Shown here in pieces: positions 16,984-25,459 of a stretch of DNA of 64,000 bases. This DNA comes from CAIQPS01 sp963783835 (GTDB lineage: Bacteria > Actinomycetota > Thermoleophilia > RBG-16-64-13): positions 62,001-126,000 of the forward strand of contig CAWAOX010000014.1 of the NCBI GenBank assembly GCA_963783835.1, in the 5' to 3' direction. Within the stretch, counting starts at the first letter, position 1; each line of letters opens with the position of its first letter. The notes beneath the pieces were generated by a model, which was not told the DNA's origin, searched no databases, and was given only the letters and a program-made list of their open reading frames with translations. The position numbers and the translations under genes were made by a program.

Positions 16984-17021
16984 GTTAATGGCATGGTGCA
17001 AATCGGTGAAGATTCCGTTAA
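16984..17021. promoter_or_regulatory. Pho box: four 11-bp-spaced repeats upstream of pstS2
   Basis: Forward-strand pentamers GTTAA (16984), GGTGC (16995), GTGAA (17006) and GTTAA (17017) are spaced exactly 11 bp apart. Read on the pstS2 strand this is TTAAC, TTCAC, GCACC, TTAAC. The array starts about 80 bases upstream of the pstS2 start and matches the spacing of the repeats at 1402-1428. Confidence 0.75.
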
Positions 17022-17083
17022 AAGCACCAGAAAAGCGACAAAGGCAGATGCGACGCCGGACCAGGACGCGACGCCGAAAAGCC

Positions 17084-17109
17084 CGGAGGCCGCCCAAGGG
17101 CGGCCTCCG
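17084..17109. terminator. Hairpin terminator downstream of phoA
   Basis: A perfect 12-bp stem, CGGAGGCCGCCC with GGGCGGCCTCCG, has a two-base AA loop. It lies about 50 bases past the phoA stop and just before the pstS2 Pho box. It lacks a long U tract, so termination may be partial. Confidence 0.6.
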
Positions 17110-17160
17110 AGGCGCGAGCGTCGATCCGGCACTCGCGGCACCGGACTCGTAAGGGGGCAG

Positions 17161-18601
17161 CTACCGCAGGACTCTGAAGATCGATTCCGCGAGGTTGGTG
17201 TTATCGATGTACGCGCCGCGGATGGGGTCAGTGGCCCGCACGTAGTCCCTAAGAAACCTGCTGGCGTCTCCCTTGACGAACAGCGGGATCAGCTGGTTGG
17301 TGTGCTCAGGGCTGTTCCAGGACACACTCGGCACGTTGCCTTTTCCGTTGTTCACGATCGGCGCGAACTTGGCTGTGCCGTTCACGATGCCGGATCCCGG
17401 TCCCCAGAGGTCCCCGGTCTCGTGGTCGCCGGTGACGATGAGCAGCGTCTCGCCCCAGTTGCTGTTCTTCTGCACCCAGGCGATGACCGCGTCGACTGCT
17501 TCGTTGAAGTCCATCTCTTCTTCGATTGTGCGACCGGTCTGGTTCGCGTGAGACGCCCAGTCGATGGCCCCGCCTTCGATCATGAGAACGAAGCCGTCCA
17601 TGTCGTTATCGAGCACATTCAGGGCACCCTTGGTCATAGTGGCCAAATCGGGCACGTGTGCTTGTGAACGGGACCGCGAAAGGAGCCGCGTTCCCGTCAC
17701 CGCTGCGTGCTTGCTGCAGGGTCGTGTATGCCTGAGCGGTGCCGCACACCCGCGCGGGCGTGGCTGCCGCCGTGGCAAGCGACTCGAATTCAGCCTTGGT
17801 CTGGATGAGCGCCCACGGGTCGGGGGTACCGTCGCCGTTGGCATCGCCGCCCGCCGCCCCGGTCTTGAGTTCGTTCCAGAGCACCGTCCCGCCGACATAC
17901 TTAGCGTCCTTGGCTGCAGCGACGCCGTTGTCGTCGAAGTCCGGGTTGCCGGCGCCCATGATAACGTCCGTCCCGCTCGACTGGATCATCTCGGTGGCGA
18001 TCGCCGCGTAGTTGTTGCGGCTCGTGTTGTGCGCGACGAAGCCCGCCGGGGTGGCATGGCTCCATTCGACCGATGTGACGACCCCGGTGGCCTTGCCCAG
18101 TTCCTCAGCCCGCTGGGTGATGTACTTGACCGGCGCACCCGTGACATCGACGCCGATAGCGCCATTGACGGTCTTGATCCCGCTGGCCATCGCCGTGGCA
18201 GCGGAGGCCGAATCCGTCGCGAGCGGAGCCGCGGAGTAGGTGAAGTCCTTCCACATGAGCACGGGATCGTAGCCCAGCAGGTTCTTCGTCGTGCCATAGA
18301 CCACTTTGGCGCCAGTATCCTCGTATTCGTAGGTGCTCATGCCCAACGAAACGGGGAAGTACTCGTACGCCGGCTTCTTGCCGGTGTAGTAGTCGGTGGC
18401 CTTGATGTGGTTGTAGCCGCATCCATCGCTGATCATGACGATGACGTTCTTGACGCCCTTCACCGATTTGGTGGCCGCGGCTTCGACCTCGTTGCCCCCG
18501 GGGGACCCGGAGAGGGTAATTCCGGCCACCAGTCCGGCAACCGCCACGCCTAGTCCGGCCAGTTTGATAACGCGATGCTCATTGAACGCTTTGGTCAACA
18601 T
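17161..18601 (-). CDS. phoA: Alkaline phosphatase PhoA (one-base frameshift near 17660)
   Basis: AAGGAGG precedes the ATG at 18601. An N-terminal signal segment (VIKLAGLGVAVAGLVAGITL) marks it as exported. The first frame contains VIVMISDGCGYNHIKA (metal-binding Asp), ATDSASAATAMASGIKT with the phosphorylated Ser context, and VVTSVEWSHATPAGF. Near 17660 the frame must lose one base to continue as VPDLATMTKGAL, then FVLMIEGGAIDWASHANQ and LLIVTGDHETGDL with the conserved metal-binding His residues. Corrected length is 479 aa, normal for the family. It releases phosphate from organic esters and belongs to the Pho regulon, consistent with its neighbours. Confidence 0.88.
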
Positions 18602-18771
18602 CCCTCGTATGCCTCCTTGGTCGATGTTCCAGTCGGGGCGAGCTCGATCGTCCTCGGCAGCAGCCTAACATCGGCCTCGGGACGCTTTGGTTACAGCTCC
18701 GCACGCAGACAGAAACGGTTCGGAGAACAAAGCGCAGTATGGATGCGGGGACGCCTACACCTAGGTACTTC

Positions 18772-18961
18772 ATCGTACTATGATGGCCAAGGTGCACTCT
18801 CAGCGTCGCGTACAAGAAGCGCGTCTATCTGGGCGGTGTCGGGGTTCTTGGTGGAGGTGGAGAAGGCGAACCTGGAGGCGCTGCGGGCCAAGTATCCCGA
18901 GGCGTTCGCCCGGGAATGTCATGTGACGGCGGGGCCGTGCATCGCGGGGATAATGGAATAG
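18772..18961 (+). pseudogene. Relic of a second molybdopterin oxidoreductase gene
   Basis: The upstream motif TCGTACTATGATGGCC shared with 11149-11164 is present, then a short stretch encoding SVAYKKRVYLG (compare SIGYKKRVFSP in the intact gene), then directly the C-terminal ~40 codons, nearly identical to 13705-13834. About 2.3 kb of the coding region is missing. The remnant therefore records a former second copy that suffered a large internal deletion. Confidence 0.8.
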
Positions 18962-19004
18962 CGTGCCCGCCGGGCACTGAGAGAGACTCGGAAAGGACAC
19001 AGGA

Positions 19005-19559
19005 ATGCACGTCGACGAAGCGGTCATCAAACGCAAGAGCGTCCGGTCGTACCAGGACAAAGAGGTCTCGGCCGATGACATCGCCAAGGTGATCAAGGCC
19101 GGACAGTGGGCCCCGAACGCCGGCGCCTACACCATGTCGGTCGTTCGCAACAAGGACCTGATGGGGAGGATCAACGAAAGGACGCTGGAAGCGATGCGCG
19201 CCTCCGGCAACGACTTCCTCATGGAGCGGGCGGCGCTCCCCGGGTATATGCCCCTCTACGGCGGTCCGGTGGTCATCCTTCTGTCGGGCCCCACCGACAT
19301 GCCGATCACGCAACTGAACTGCGCCGTAGCGGTCGAGAACATGCTCCTCCAGGCGACCGAACTGGGGCTGGGCTCGTGCTTCCTCCGCTCGCCCTGCTAC
19401 GCGCTCAACAACCCGGCCAACGCGGTGCTGGCCCGGGAGGCGGGGATCCCCGAGGGTTCGCAGATGGAATGCGGGCTGGTCTTCGGCTACATCGACGACG
19501 AGACGAAGTTCGCCCGGATGGAGCGCGAGCCGAGGGGAACAGTCGTCTACGTCGACTGA
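19005..19559 (+). CDS. Nitroreductase family protein
   Basis: 184 aa FMN-dependent oxidoreductase of the nitroreductase superfamily. It opens with IKRKSVRSYQDKEVSADDI, the usual Arg/Ser FMN-phosphate site, then AGQWAPNAGAY. A mid-region NCAVAVENMLLQATELGLGSC matches the family helix that packs on the flavin. Length is typical. These enzymes reduce nitroaromatics, quinones or other substrates with NAD(P)H; the natural substrate is not evident. It follows the molybdopterin relic by 43 bases and may have been its downstream partner. Confidence 0.88.
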   Translation: MHVDEAVIKRKSVRSYQDKEVSADDIAKVIKAGQWAPNAGAYTMSVVRNKDLMGRINERTLEAMRASGNDFLMERAALPGYMPLYGGPVVILLSGPTDMPITQLNCAVAVENMLLQATELGLGSCFLRSPCYALNNPANAVLAREAGIPEGSQMECGLVFGYIDDETKFARMEREPRGTVVYVD

Positions 19560-19611
19560 GAGCGGGGCGCCGTAGCGCGGTGACAGGGCCCACGACGAGG
19601 AGAGGCCGGCG

Positions 19612-20166
19612 ATGGATGATCACCTGGAGAGACTGCTTGACGGGCTGAAGAGCGGCGACGGCATGGCGCGGAAGCAGGCCAGAGAGACTCTCGTACTGGT
19701 CGGCGATCCCGCCGCGCCTCGGCTGCGGGCCTTTCTCGCGAGTTCCGACAAGAGCCTGCGGTGGGAGGCGGCGAAGGCGCTCGGGGCGATCATCGACCCG
19801 GGCAGCGTAGACACCCTCGTGGATCTCCTGGACGACCCCAGTTCCGACCTACGCTGGCTCGCGGCGACCGGGCTGATCGAGCTCGGGCCTCGCTCCGTCA
19901 GGCCGGTCCTTCGATCGCTCACCGATCCGTCGGCCCCGCGCGGACATCTGGAGATGAGCCACCGCGTGCTTGGGGAACTCGCGAGCGGAAACAGTGTGCT
20001 CGCCAGCGTCGTGGGGCCTGTGGTCGAGATGCTTGGGCGAAACGACCGAGGCGTCATCGCTGCCACAGCCGCTCGAGCCCTGAGCGATCTTGATCGCGCG
20101 ACCGGCCGGCCGCCCGACCCTGACGTCGTGCTGGCTACGACCGGCGAAACAGCGCCGCCCGACTGA
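19612..20166 (+). CDS. HEAT-repeat protein
   Basis: 184 aa made of about four alpha-helical repeats with the HEAT/PBS pattern: DKSLRWEAAKALGAIIDPG, SSDLRWLAATGLIELG, and a later DRGVIAATAARALSDL. GAGGAGAGG precedes the ATG. Such repeats serve as protein-binding scaffolds or phycocyanobilin-lyase-like domains; no catalytic residues are seen. The 3' end overlaps the convergent methyltransferase remnant. Confidence 0.75.
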   Translation: MDDHLERLLDGLKSGDGMARKQARETLVLVGDPAAPRLRAFLASSDKSLRWEAAKALGAIIDPGSVDTLVDLLDDPSSDLRWLAATGLIELGPRSVRPVLRSLTDPSAPRGHLEMSHRVLGELASGNSVLASVVGPVVEMLGRNDRGVIAATAARALSDLDRATGRPPDPDVVLATTGETAPPD

Positions 20167-20526
20167 GGCCGACGCGAGGACGGGCGATAGGGGCAAAGCC
20201 CGCCTCGTGGACAAGGCCCACAGCATCGGCGAACTGAGCTGTCGATACATGAATGCTCGGCTCGACCAGCAGGAACTTCCCTCCCGCCCGTAGGGAGACG
20301 TGCACCCGCCGGAGAAAGGCCGGTTTATCGGCTACCTCATGGACCATCCAGAAGGCGAGCGCAAAATCGGCAGGCCCTTGAGGATCCGGCCGGGGTTGTT
20401 GAACAGCTTGCGTACCGGAGCGGCGAGCCAGCCGGCATGCTCGGCCGGACAGACATGCGCATGACCGTGCGGTCCGCCCCGCCCTCGCACGATGACCTCC
20501 CCCCGACGCTGATCGTGCTTCAGCAT
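20135..20526 (-). pseudogene. SAM-dependent methyltransferase pseudogene lacking the SAM-binding core
   Basis: One frame gives the N-terminal part of a class I methyltransferase (HGHAHVCPAEHAGWLAAP, then VRKLFNNPGRILKGL). A second, shifted frame gives its C-terminal part (ADFALAFWMVHEVADKP, RAGGKFLLVEPSIHVS, AGFAPIARPRVGLSRAALF). Between them, at about 20380-20390, the normal ~90 residues with the glycine-rich SAM-binding motif are missing. The gene is therefore inactivated by an internal deletion that also changes frame. Confidence 0.75.
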
Positions 20527-20630
20527 AGACCATTTCTTGACGCTGGGCTTATGCGCTCCCGTCTATGCTCGATGGTGGCCGAGCAGGAGACTCATCGGGA
20601 CGGTCGCGAGAGCAAACGGAGGACACGGCT

Positions 20631-21458
20631 ATGGTTCGATCTGAGCGACAGAGACTCAACCGGCGCCAAGGCCTGCCCGGGTGGTCGCGACGGTCCGGCA
20701 ACACGTGCGACGTCTGGATCCTGGCAGGGATCGTCTTCCTCGTCGTGGTGATCGTCGCCTCGACGACCGGCTGCGGCTCCGATACCCAGGCGAACTCCAG
20801 CACGACCGCGACCACTGCCGTCGCCGGCCAGACCGCGGCGCCCACCGGCGGTCTTGGCGGTCCTAGCGGCCCCCCTTCGGGGACAGGCGGACCGGGGATG
20901 CCGCCGGGCGGGACGAGCACTCCAACGACCGCGGCTACCTCCATCGGCACCGCTTCGACGACGACTACGGAAGCCCAGACGACCACCACGACTACCGCCG
21001 AGGGCACCTACTCCGACGGCATCTACCTGGTGGGCACCGACATCGACTCGGGCTTGTACCAAGGCACAGTGAACGGAGACAAAGGGCAGTGGGAGATCTC
21101 GAGCGACGCGAACGGGGACAAGTTCGTGGCGAGCGGCGACCCGACAGGCCCGTTCTACGTCAAGGTCGCGTACGGGCAATACCTAAGGCTGAGCGGCGCC
21201 ACGATCGAAGAGGCGAGCAGCACCGCCGTCGACCCGCTCGTGACCAGCAACATCACCGACGGCACCTATCGGGTTGGTTACGATATCGCGACGGGTTGGT
21301 ATAACGGAACGGTGAACGGCAGCATGGGCTACTGGGAGATATCGAGCGACGCGAATGGTCAGACCCTCGTCGCAAACGAGTATCCGCTGGACCCGTTCAA
21401 GCTGAAGGTCGTAAGCGGGCAGTACCTGACGCTAAGGGGCGTGACCGTCTCGCAGTGA
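20631..21458 (+). CDS. Lipoprotein with a duplicated ~65-residue beta domain
   Basis: 275 aa from the ATG at 20631, chosen for GGAGGA eight bases upstream. An N-terminal membrane segment ends at STTGC, a plausible lipobox. A Gly/Pro/Thr-rich linker follows to about residue 145. Two copies of one domain make up the rest: GIYLVGTDIDSGLYQGTVNG with GQWEISSDANG, and GTYRVGYDIATGWYNGTVNG with GYWEISSDANG, each ending in GQYLxLxGxTxxxx. The domain resembles small secreted Actinobacteria modules with the DGTYxVGxDI pattern. Function is unknown. Confidence 0.7.
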   Translation: MVRSERQRLNRRQGLPGWSRRSGNTCDVWILAGIVFLVVVIVASTTGCGSDTQANSSTTATTAVAGQTAAPTGGLGGPSGPPSGTGGPGMPPGGTSTPTTAATSIGTASTTTTEAQTTTTTTAEGTYSDGIYLVGTDIDSGLYQGTVNGDKGQWEISSDANGDKFVASGDPTGPFYVKVAYGQYLRLSGATIEEASSTAVDPLVTSNITDGTYRVGYDIATGWYNGTVNGSMGYWEISSDANGQTLVANEYPLDPFKLKVVSGQYLTLRGVTVSQ

Positions 21459-21489
21459 GGCTGGGTTAGCGAACGTCTGGAGGCCGACT

Positions 21490-21984
21490 ATGAATGCCCT
21501 GGTCGTCTATGAGTCCCATTGGGGAAACACCGCGGCGGTCGCTCATGCCATCGCCGAGGGGATCGGGGCGGGCACCCGGGTCATGTCGACAGCCGAGGCG
21601 GACGTGGATAGTCTTGCCGCCGTCGACCTCCTGGTCGTCGGGGCGCCCGTGATCGGCTTCCGCCTTTCCACCGAGCAGGCCCTACAGAACATGCGGGCGA
21701 AGCCCGGCAAGGGCAACCCTCCCGATGTTTCGCACCCGCCGGTACGTTCCTGGCTGGAGTCACTGCCCCCTGGGACCGCCGCCGTCGCGACGTTCGACAC
21801 CCGCGTCCGCGGACCTTTCGGCAGCGCCGCTCCGGCCATCCTGAAGAGTCTGACGGAGGCGGGGTATCGCCCCATCGCCAAGCCGGCGGGGTTCACCGTC
21901 AAGGGCTCCCAGGGGCCGCTCCGTGACGGCGAGTTGGACCGCGCCCGGCAGTGGGGAGCAGAGCTGGCGCAGGCTCCTGTCTAA
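21490..21984 (+). CDS. Flavodoxin-domain protein
   Basis: 164 aa. The N-terminal VVYESHWGNTAAVAHAIAEG matches the FMN-phosphate-binding loop of flavodoxins, and LLVVGAPVIGFRLST occupies the position of the second flavin loop. It is a stand-alone flavodoxin-like electron carrier or FMN protein. GGAGG lies seven bases before the ATG. No redox partner gene is adjacent. Confidence 0.82.
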   Translation: MNALVVYESHWGNTAAVAHAIAEGIGAGTRVMSTAEADVDSLAAVDLLVVGAPVIGFRLSTEQALQNMRAKPGKGNPPDVSHPPVRSWLESLPPGTAAVATFDTRVRGPFGSAAPAILKSLTEAGYRPIAKPAGFTVKGSQGPLRDGELDRARQWGAELAQAPV

Positions 21985-22022
21985 ACGCCGTTAGAGCGCG
22001 GCGAAGGGCAGGGCCCACAAAT

Positions 22023-22052
22023 ACGAACGCCGGCCCGAAGGCCGGCGTTCGT
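22023..22052. terminator. Bidirectional terminator between the flavodoxin and RRM genes
   Basis: A perfect 13-bp stem, ACGAACGCCGGCC with GGCCGGCGTTCGT, has a CGAA loop. It is followed by TTTAG on the plus strand and preceded by A-rich sequence, so it can serve both convergent genes. Confidence 0.85.
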
Positions 22053-22076
22053 TTAGTGCCGTTGTGGCGAGACGAT

Positions 22077-22415
22077 CTAGTAGCGGTTTCCGCCGCCGCC
22101 GCCGTAGCCGCCGCCGCCGTAGCCGCCGCCGCCGTAGCCGCCGCTAGAGCGAGGGGGCTTCGGCGCCTGCTCTTTGGCCACGTCGACCTTGAGAGCCCGG
22201 CCGTCCATCTGGGTGCCGTCGAGGGCGCCCTTGGCTTTCTGGGCTTCCTCAGCCGTTCCCATCTCCACGAAGCCGAAGCCCTTGGGGCGACCGGAATCGC
22301 GATCGGTGATGAGATTGACCGAGGTCACTTCGCCGTGAGCTTCGAAAGCGGTCCTGATGGACGCTTCCGACGTGTCGTAGCTCAGGTTGCCCACGTACAG
22401 TTTTGCTGAATTCAC
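22077..22415 (-). CDS. Glycine-rich RRM RNA-binding protein
   Basis: 112 aa from the GTG at 22415. GGAGG lies five bases before this GTG, whereas the ATG at 22427 has no such site. One RRM domain is present with RNP2 KLYVGNLSYD and RNP1 RPKGFGFVEM, followed by a short basic segment and a GYGGGGYGGGGYGGGG tail. Such single-RRM, Gly-rich proteins bind single-stranded RNA and are often cold-induced. About 190 bases without a gene lie upstream and could hold a structured leader. Confidence 0.9.
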   Translation of the reverse strand: MNSAKLYVGNLSYDTSEASIRTAFEAHGEVTSVNLITDRDSGRPKGFGFVEMGTAEEAQKAKGALDGTQMDGRALKVDVAKEQAPKPPRSSGGYGGGGYGGGGYGGGGGNRY

Positions 22416-22618
22416 TACAGCCTCCATGAACGGAGTTACATTGCGACAGTCGAGAGGGAGAGACAGGAGACTGAGCGAAGAGATTGAGAAACTCGGCGCT
22501 ACGCCTAGAGCAGATCCTAACGAATGCTTGCCCGGAGTATAGCACGGTATCCGGGAGCGTGCGCGTGATACAGTAATCGTTCAATCTCGCCGCATCGCCA
22601 CGTGAAGAGGGGAACATA

Positions 22619-22933
22619 GTGAGGAGTAAGAGGGAGGTGCGCTATGTCGTCTCCCGCCTCAAAGACCTGGAAGATCTTGAAGGCGAGCGTGTGGCGATAG
22701 GTTGGTACCCGTTTCTGGATCTCGCCAAGAACCACGCCGATCGGATGGGCCCCGGCACGTTCGTGGACGCGGAAGGTGGCACTTACTACTTTGACGGCCC
22801 CTACGGCCGGCGTACGCTTTGGCAGGTAGAGTGGACCAACCGCAATCTCTACCAGGGCAAGCACAAGAGAAGCTCACTGCCTGAAGTCGGAACCGCGCTA
22901 CCTGAAGTCGGGACCGCGCTGCCCGAGGTCTAG
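22619..22933 (+). CDS. Hypothetical protein with repeated C-terminal tail
   Basis: 104 aa starting at GTG with AGAGGGG six bases upstream. The first ~85 residues contain REVRYVVSRLKDLEDLEG and GTYYFDGPYGRRTLWQVEW but match no family I recognise. The C-terminus is LPEVGTALPEVGTALPEV, encoded by a 21-bp tandem repeat. The small size and charged composition suggest a cytoplasmic protein. Confidence 0.5.
   Translation: MRSKREVRYVVSRLKDLEDLEGERVAIGWYPFLDLAKNHADRMGPGTFVDAEGGTYYFDGPYGRRTLWQVEWTNRNLYQGKHKRSSLPEVGTALPEVGTALPEV
22877..22933 (+). repeat. 21-bp tandem repeat (2.7 copies)
   Basis: Units 22877-22897 and 22898-22918 differ at two positions and are followed by a partial unit ending in the stop codon. 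They encode LPEVGTA repeats at the end of the preceding gene. Confidence 0.8.
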
Positions 22934-22966
22934 CGCTAAGGCGCCGCAGCGCCCCCTCCGGCCTCG

Positions 22967-23152
22967 CTATTCCGCGAGTGCCGCCTCGTCCTCGGGAGTC
23001 AGCGGTTGCGACTGGATATTCAGTTCGGCCATCGCTTCCTCGAGATCCCCGTCTTCAAGATCCTCCGGGGGCATGCCGGTCGATTCTTCGATCTTCTGAG
23101 CATCCTGCTGGCTTAGTTTCACGGCTTTGGATCCAGCGCTGGCCGCCAGCAT
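22967..23152 (-). CDS. Small acidic protein coupled to the MMPL transporter
   Basis: 61 aa. The ATG overlaps the MMPL stop (TGATG) and has GGCGGAG five bases upstream, indicating translational coupling. After a short N-terminus (LAASAGSKAVKLSQQDAQKI) it is strongly acidic: GMPPEDLEDGDLEEAMAEL and LTPEDEAALAE. The C-terminal part recalls short oligomerisation tails such as SHOCT but lacks a clear match. It may act with the exporter; this is inference from coupling. Confidence 0.5.
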   Translation of the reverse strand: MLAASAGSKAVKLSQQDAQKIEESTGMPPEDLEDGDLEEAMAELNIQSQPLTPEDEAALAE

Positions 23153-25380
23153 CACGGCTCCGCCGATGACGATGCGTCTCCGCCGACAAGTGCGGGTAAG
23201 GCCACCTCGGAGGTTGGCCGGTCGGCTTCCGCGGCGTCCTCGGCCGGCTCCACCGACAGGTGAGGCAAATGTCGATCGACCGAGCGGGGAAGCCACCAAT
23301 TGGCTTTGCCGAACAGATGCATCAAGGCCGGCACCAGGAAGGTCCGCAGGACGAAGGCGTCCAGAAACACCGCCACAGCGAGCCCGATGCCGAACTCGGC
23401 GATGACCCGCTGGCCGCCGAAGACGAACGCCCCAAACACGCAGATCATGATCGCCGCAGCCGCGGTGATCACACGTCCTGTGGCAGCCTGCCCCGTGATC
23501 ACCGAATGACGATTGTCGCGCGTGTGGACCCACTCCTCGTGCATCCGGCTGACGAGGAATACCTGGTAATCCATCGATAGGCCGAACAGCACGGCCAGCA
23601 TGATCACGGGCAGAAAGGCCTCCACCGGCCCGGCCCGCCCGAGCCCAAGCCACTCCGATCCCCAGCCCCACTGAAAGAACGCGACGACGACGCCAAAGCT
23701 GGCGGCAGCGGCGAGCAAGTTCATGAGAGCGGCGGTGGCGGGGACGACGAAGCTGCGGAAGGCGATGAACAGGAGCAGGAAACCGAGGGCGACGATAACG
23801 CCGATGAAGAGCGGCAGCTTAGAGGTGATGATGGCGGCGAAGTCGTCGAAGATGGCTGTCGCCCCGCCCACGAGCACTTTCAAGCTGGTCCCATTCTCGG
23901 CCGCCGGGATCACGTCATTCCTTAGATGGGCTATGAACTCGCTGGTCTTCTCGTCCTGGGGCGAAGTGCTGGGTATTACTTCTACGATCGATACTTCGGC
24001 CCCCGGCATGGAGGGGAAGGGGATCACGGCGGCCACGCCTGGCTCGCCCCGCAGCGTCTCGGTCAGCTTGGCCAGAGCGTCGCTGTCTCCCGGCGAGCCC
24101 AACTCCGCCACCAGCAGTAACGGACCGTTGAAGCCGGGGCCGAAGCCCTCCGTGAGCAGGTCGTAGGCTTTGCGCGTGGTCGAGGAGGCCGGGTCGTTCC
24201 CGGCGTCGGAGAGGCCCAGCCGCATCGATAGGAACGGGCTGGCAAGGATGAGCATGATGACCGTCGCGGACACCGCGAGAATGACGGGGCGGCGGGAGAC
24301 GAAGCCACCCAGGCGTGCCCAGAAGCCGGTGCCGTAGCCCTCCCGGGGCCCGTCCTCGGCCAGGCGCTGCCGCTCCTTGCGGCTTAGCAAGCGAGGACCC
24401 ATGAAGCCCAGCAGCGCGGGCAAGAGCGTGATGGCCGCGATCATGGTCAGCACCACGGCGAAGACCGACGCGTAGGCCAAGCCATTGAGCATGTCAAGGC
24501 GGAGGACAAGCAGGCCGAGCATCGCCACGCACACCGTCGCCCCTGCGAAGAGCACGGCGCGACCTGCAGTGTTGAGCGCTCGAACCGCCGCCTCTTCCGG
24601 GACCATCCCGGCTTTGAGTCCATGCCGATATCTGGTGACGATGAAGAGCGCATAGTCGACGCCCACCCCCAGGCCGATGAGGATGGCCATGGTCGGAGCG
24701 ATCGCGTTGATGCCGACCAGGTGGGAGATGAGGTCGATCCCGAAGTACGTTAATCCCAGCGCTACGCTGGCCGTGATCAGCGGCAGCAGCATGCCAAAGA
24801 GCGAACCGAAAGCGATCAGGATGATCGCTGCCGCCGCGATCAGGCCGATGGCCACACTGCTCGAGAGCGAAGCCTGCTGGGCGTTCTGGATGGCCTGGCC
24901 GCCTACTTCTACCTGCAGGCCTTGCGTGCGCGCCGCGGCGACGAGGTCGATAACGTTCTGAACGTCCGGCTTGGGCAGCGCTGGAGCCAGCCCGGCGAAC
25001 ACCACCGTGGCGAAGGCGGTCTTGCCGTCCGCGCTGATCTGGGCGGCGCCGGTGGGATCGTAAGGGCTGCGCACTGAGGCCACCGAGGGCGCGACCGCGA
25101 CCTGCTCGAGGAGCACTTGGATCCGCGTCTTGACCGCCGGGTCGTTCACCGAGCCATCCGGCGTATGCCAGACGATGGTGTCCGAATCGCCCGACTGCTG
25201 GGGTAGGGCCGAACTGAGCAGCTCGAGAGCACGCGAGGACTCGGTCCCAGGCAAGGTGAACGAATTGGAGTAAGCACTGCCGACCACTTGCTCGACGATG
25301 ACCACCGAGAAGAGCACTAACAGCCAGGCGGCGACAACGATCAAGCGGTGCCGGTAGCACCAGCGGGCAAGTCGGGCCAC
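23152..25380 (-). CDS. MMPL/RND-superfamily exporter
   Basis: 742 aa from the GTG at 25380, which has AAGGAG six bases upstream; the frame extends 19 codons further without support. The topology is typical: TM1 (HRLIVVAAWLLVLFSVVIV), a large external loop, TM2-6 with GLGVDYALFIVTRYRHGL, then a second half with TM7, a loop and TM8-12 with FGLSMDYQVFLVSRMHEEW. These proton-driven proteins export drugs, lipids or similar hydrophobic compounds. A TetR gene is divergent at 25460 with an inverted repeat between them, so substrate-induced expression is likely. Confidence 0.9.
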   Translation of the reverse strand: MARLARWCYRHRLIVVAAWLLVLFSVVIVEQVVGSAYSNSFTLPGTESSRALELLSSALPQQSGDSDTIVWHTPDGSVNDPAVKTRIQVLLEQVAVAPSVASVRSPYDPTGAAQISADGKTAFATVVFAGLAPALPKPDVQNVIDLVAAARTQGLQVEVGGQAIQNAQQASLSSSVAIGLIAAAAIILIAFGSLFGMLLPLITASVALGLTYFGIDLISHLVGINAIAPTMAILIGLGVGVDYALFIVTRYRHGLKAGMVPEEAAVRALNTAGRAVLFAGATVCVAMLGLLVLRLDMLNGLAYASVFAVVLTMIAAITLLPALLGFMGPRLLSRKERQRLAEDGPREGYGTGFWARLGGFVSRRPVILAVSATVIMLILASPFLSMRLGLSDAGNDPASSTTRKAYDLLTEGFGPGFNGPLLLVAELGSPGDSDALAKLTETLRGEPGVAAVIPFPSMPGAEVSIVEVIPSTSPQDEKTSEFIAHLRNDVIPAAENGTSLKVLVGGATAIFDDFAAIITSKLPLFIGVIVALGFLLLFIAFRSFVVPATAALMNLLAAAASFGVVVAFFQWGWGSEWLGLGRAGPVEAFLPVIMLAVLFGLSMDYQVFLVSRMHEEWVHTRDNRHSVITGQAATGRVITAAAAIMICVFGAFVFGGQRVIAEFGIGLAVAVFLDAFVLRTFLVPALMHLFGKANWWLPRSVDRHLPHLSVEPAEDAAEADRPTSEVALPALVGGDASSSAEP

Positions 25381-25411
25381 AACTATCTCCTTACAAGGTC
25401 TGAACTTATTA

Positions 25412-25434
25412 CGAAACAGACTGGTTCCGTTTCG
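25412..25434. promoter_or_regulatory. Probable TetR operator between the MMPL and tetR genes
   Basis: Inverted half-sites CGAAAC (25412-25417) and GTTTCG (25429-25434) are separated by 11 bases, in the gap between the divergent exporter and TetR genes. The arrangement fits TetR autoregulation and exporter control. Confidence 0.55.
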
Positions 25435-25459
25435 CAAGCGCGTATACTAGCACCTTGAG

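Noticed and set aside
22079..22145. CCGCCGCCGTAGCC repeats
   Set aside because: These encode the Gly/Tyr tail of the RRM protein and are codon-level repeats, not a regulatory array.
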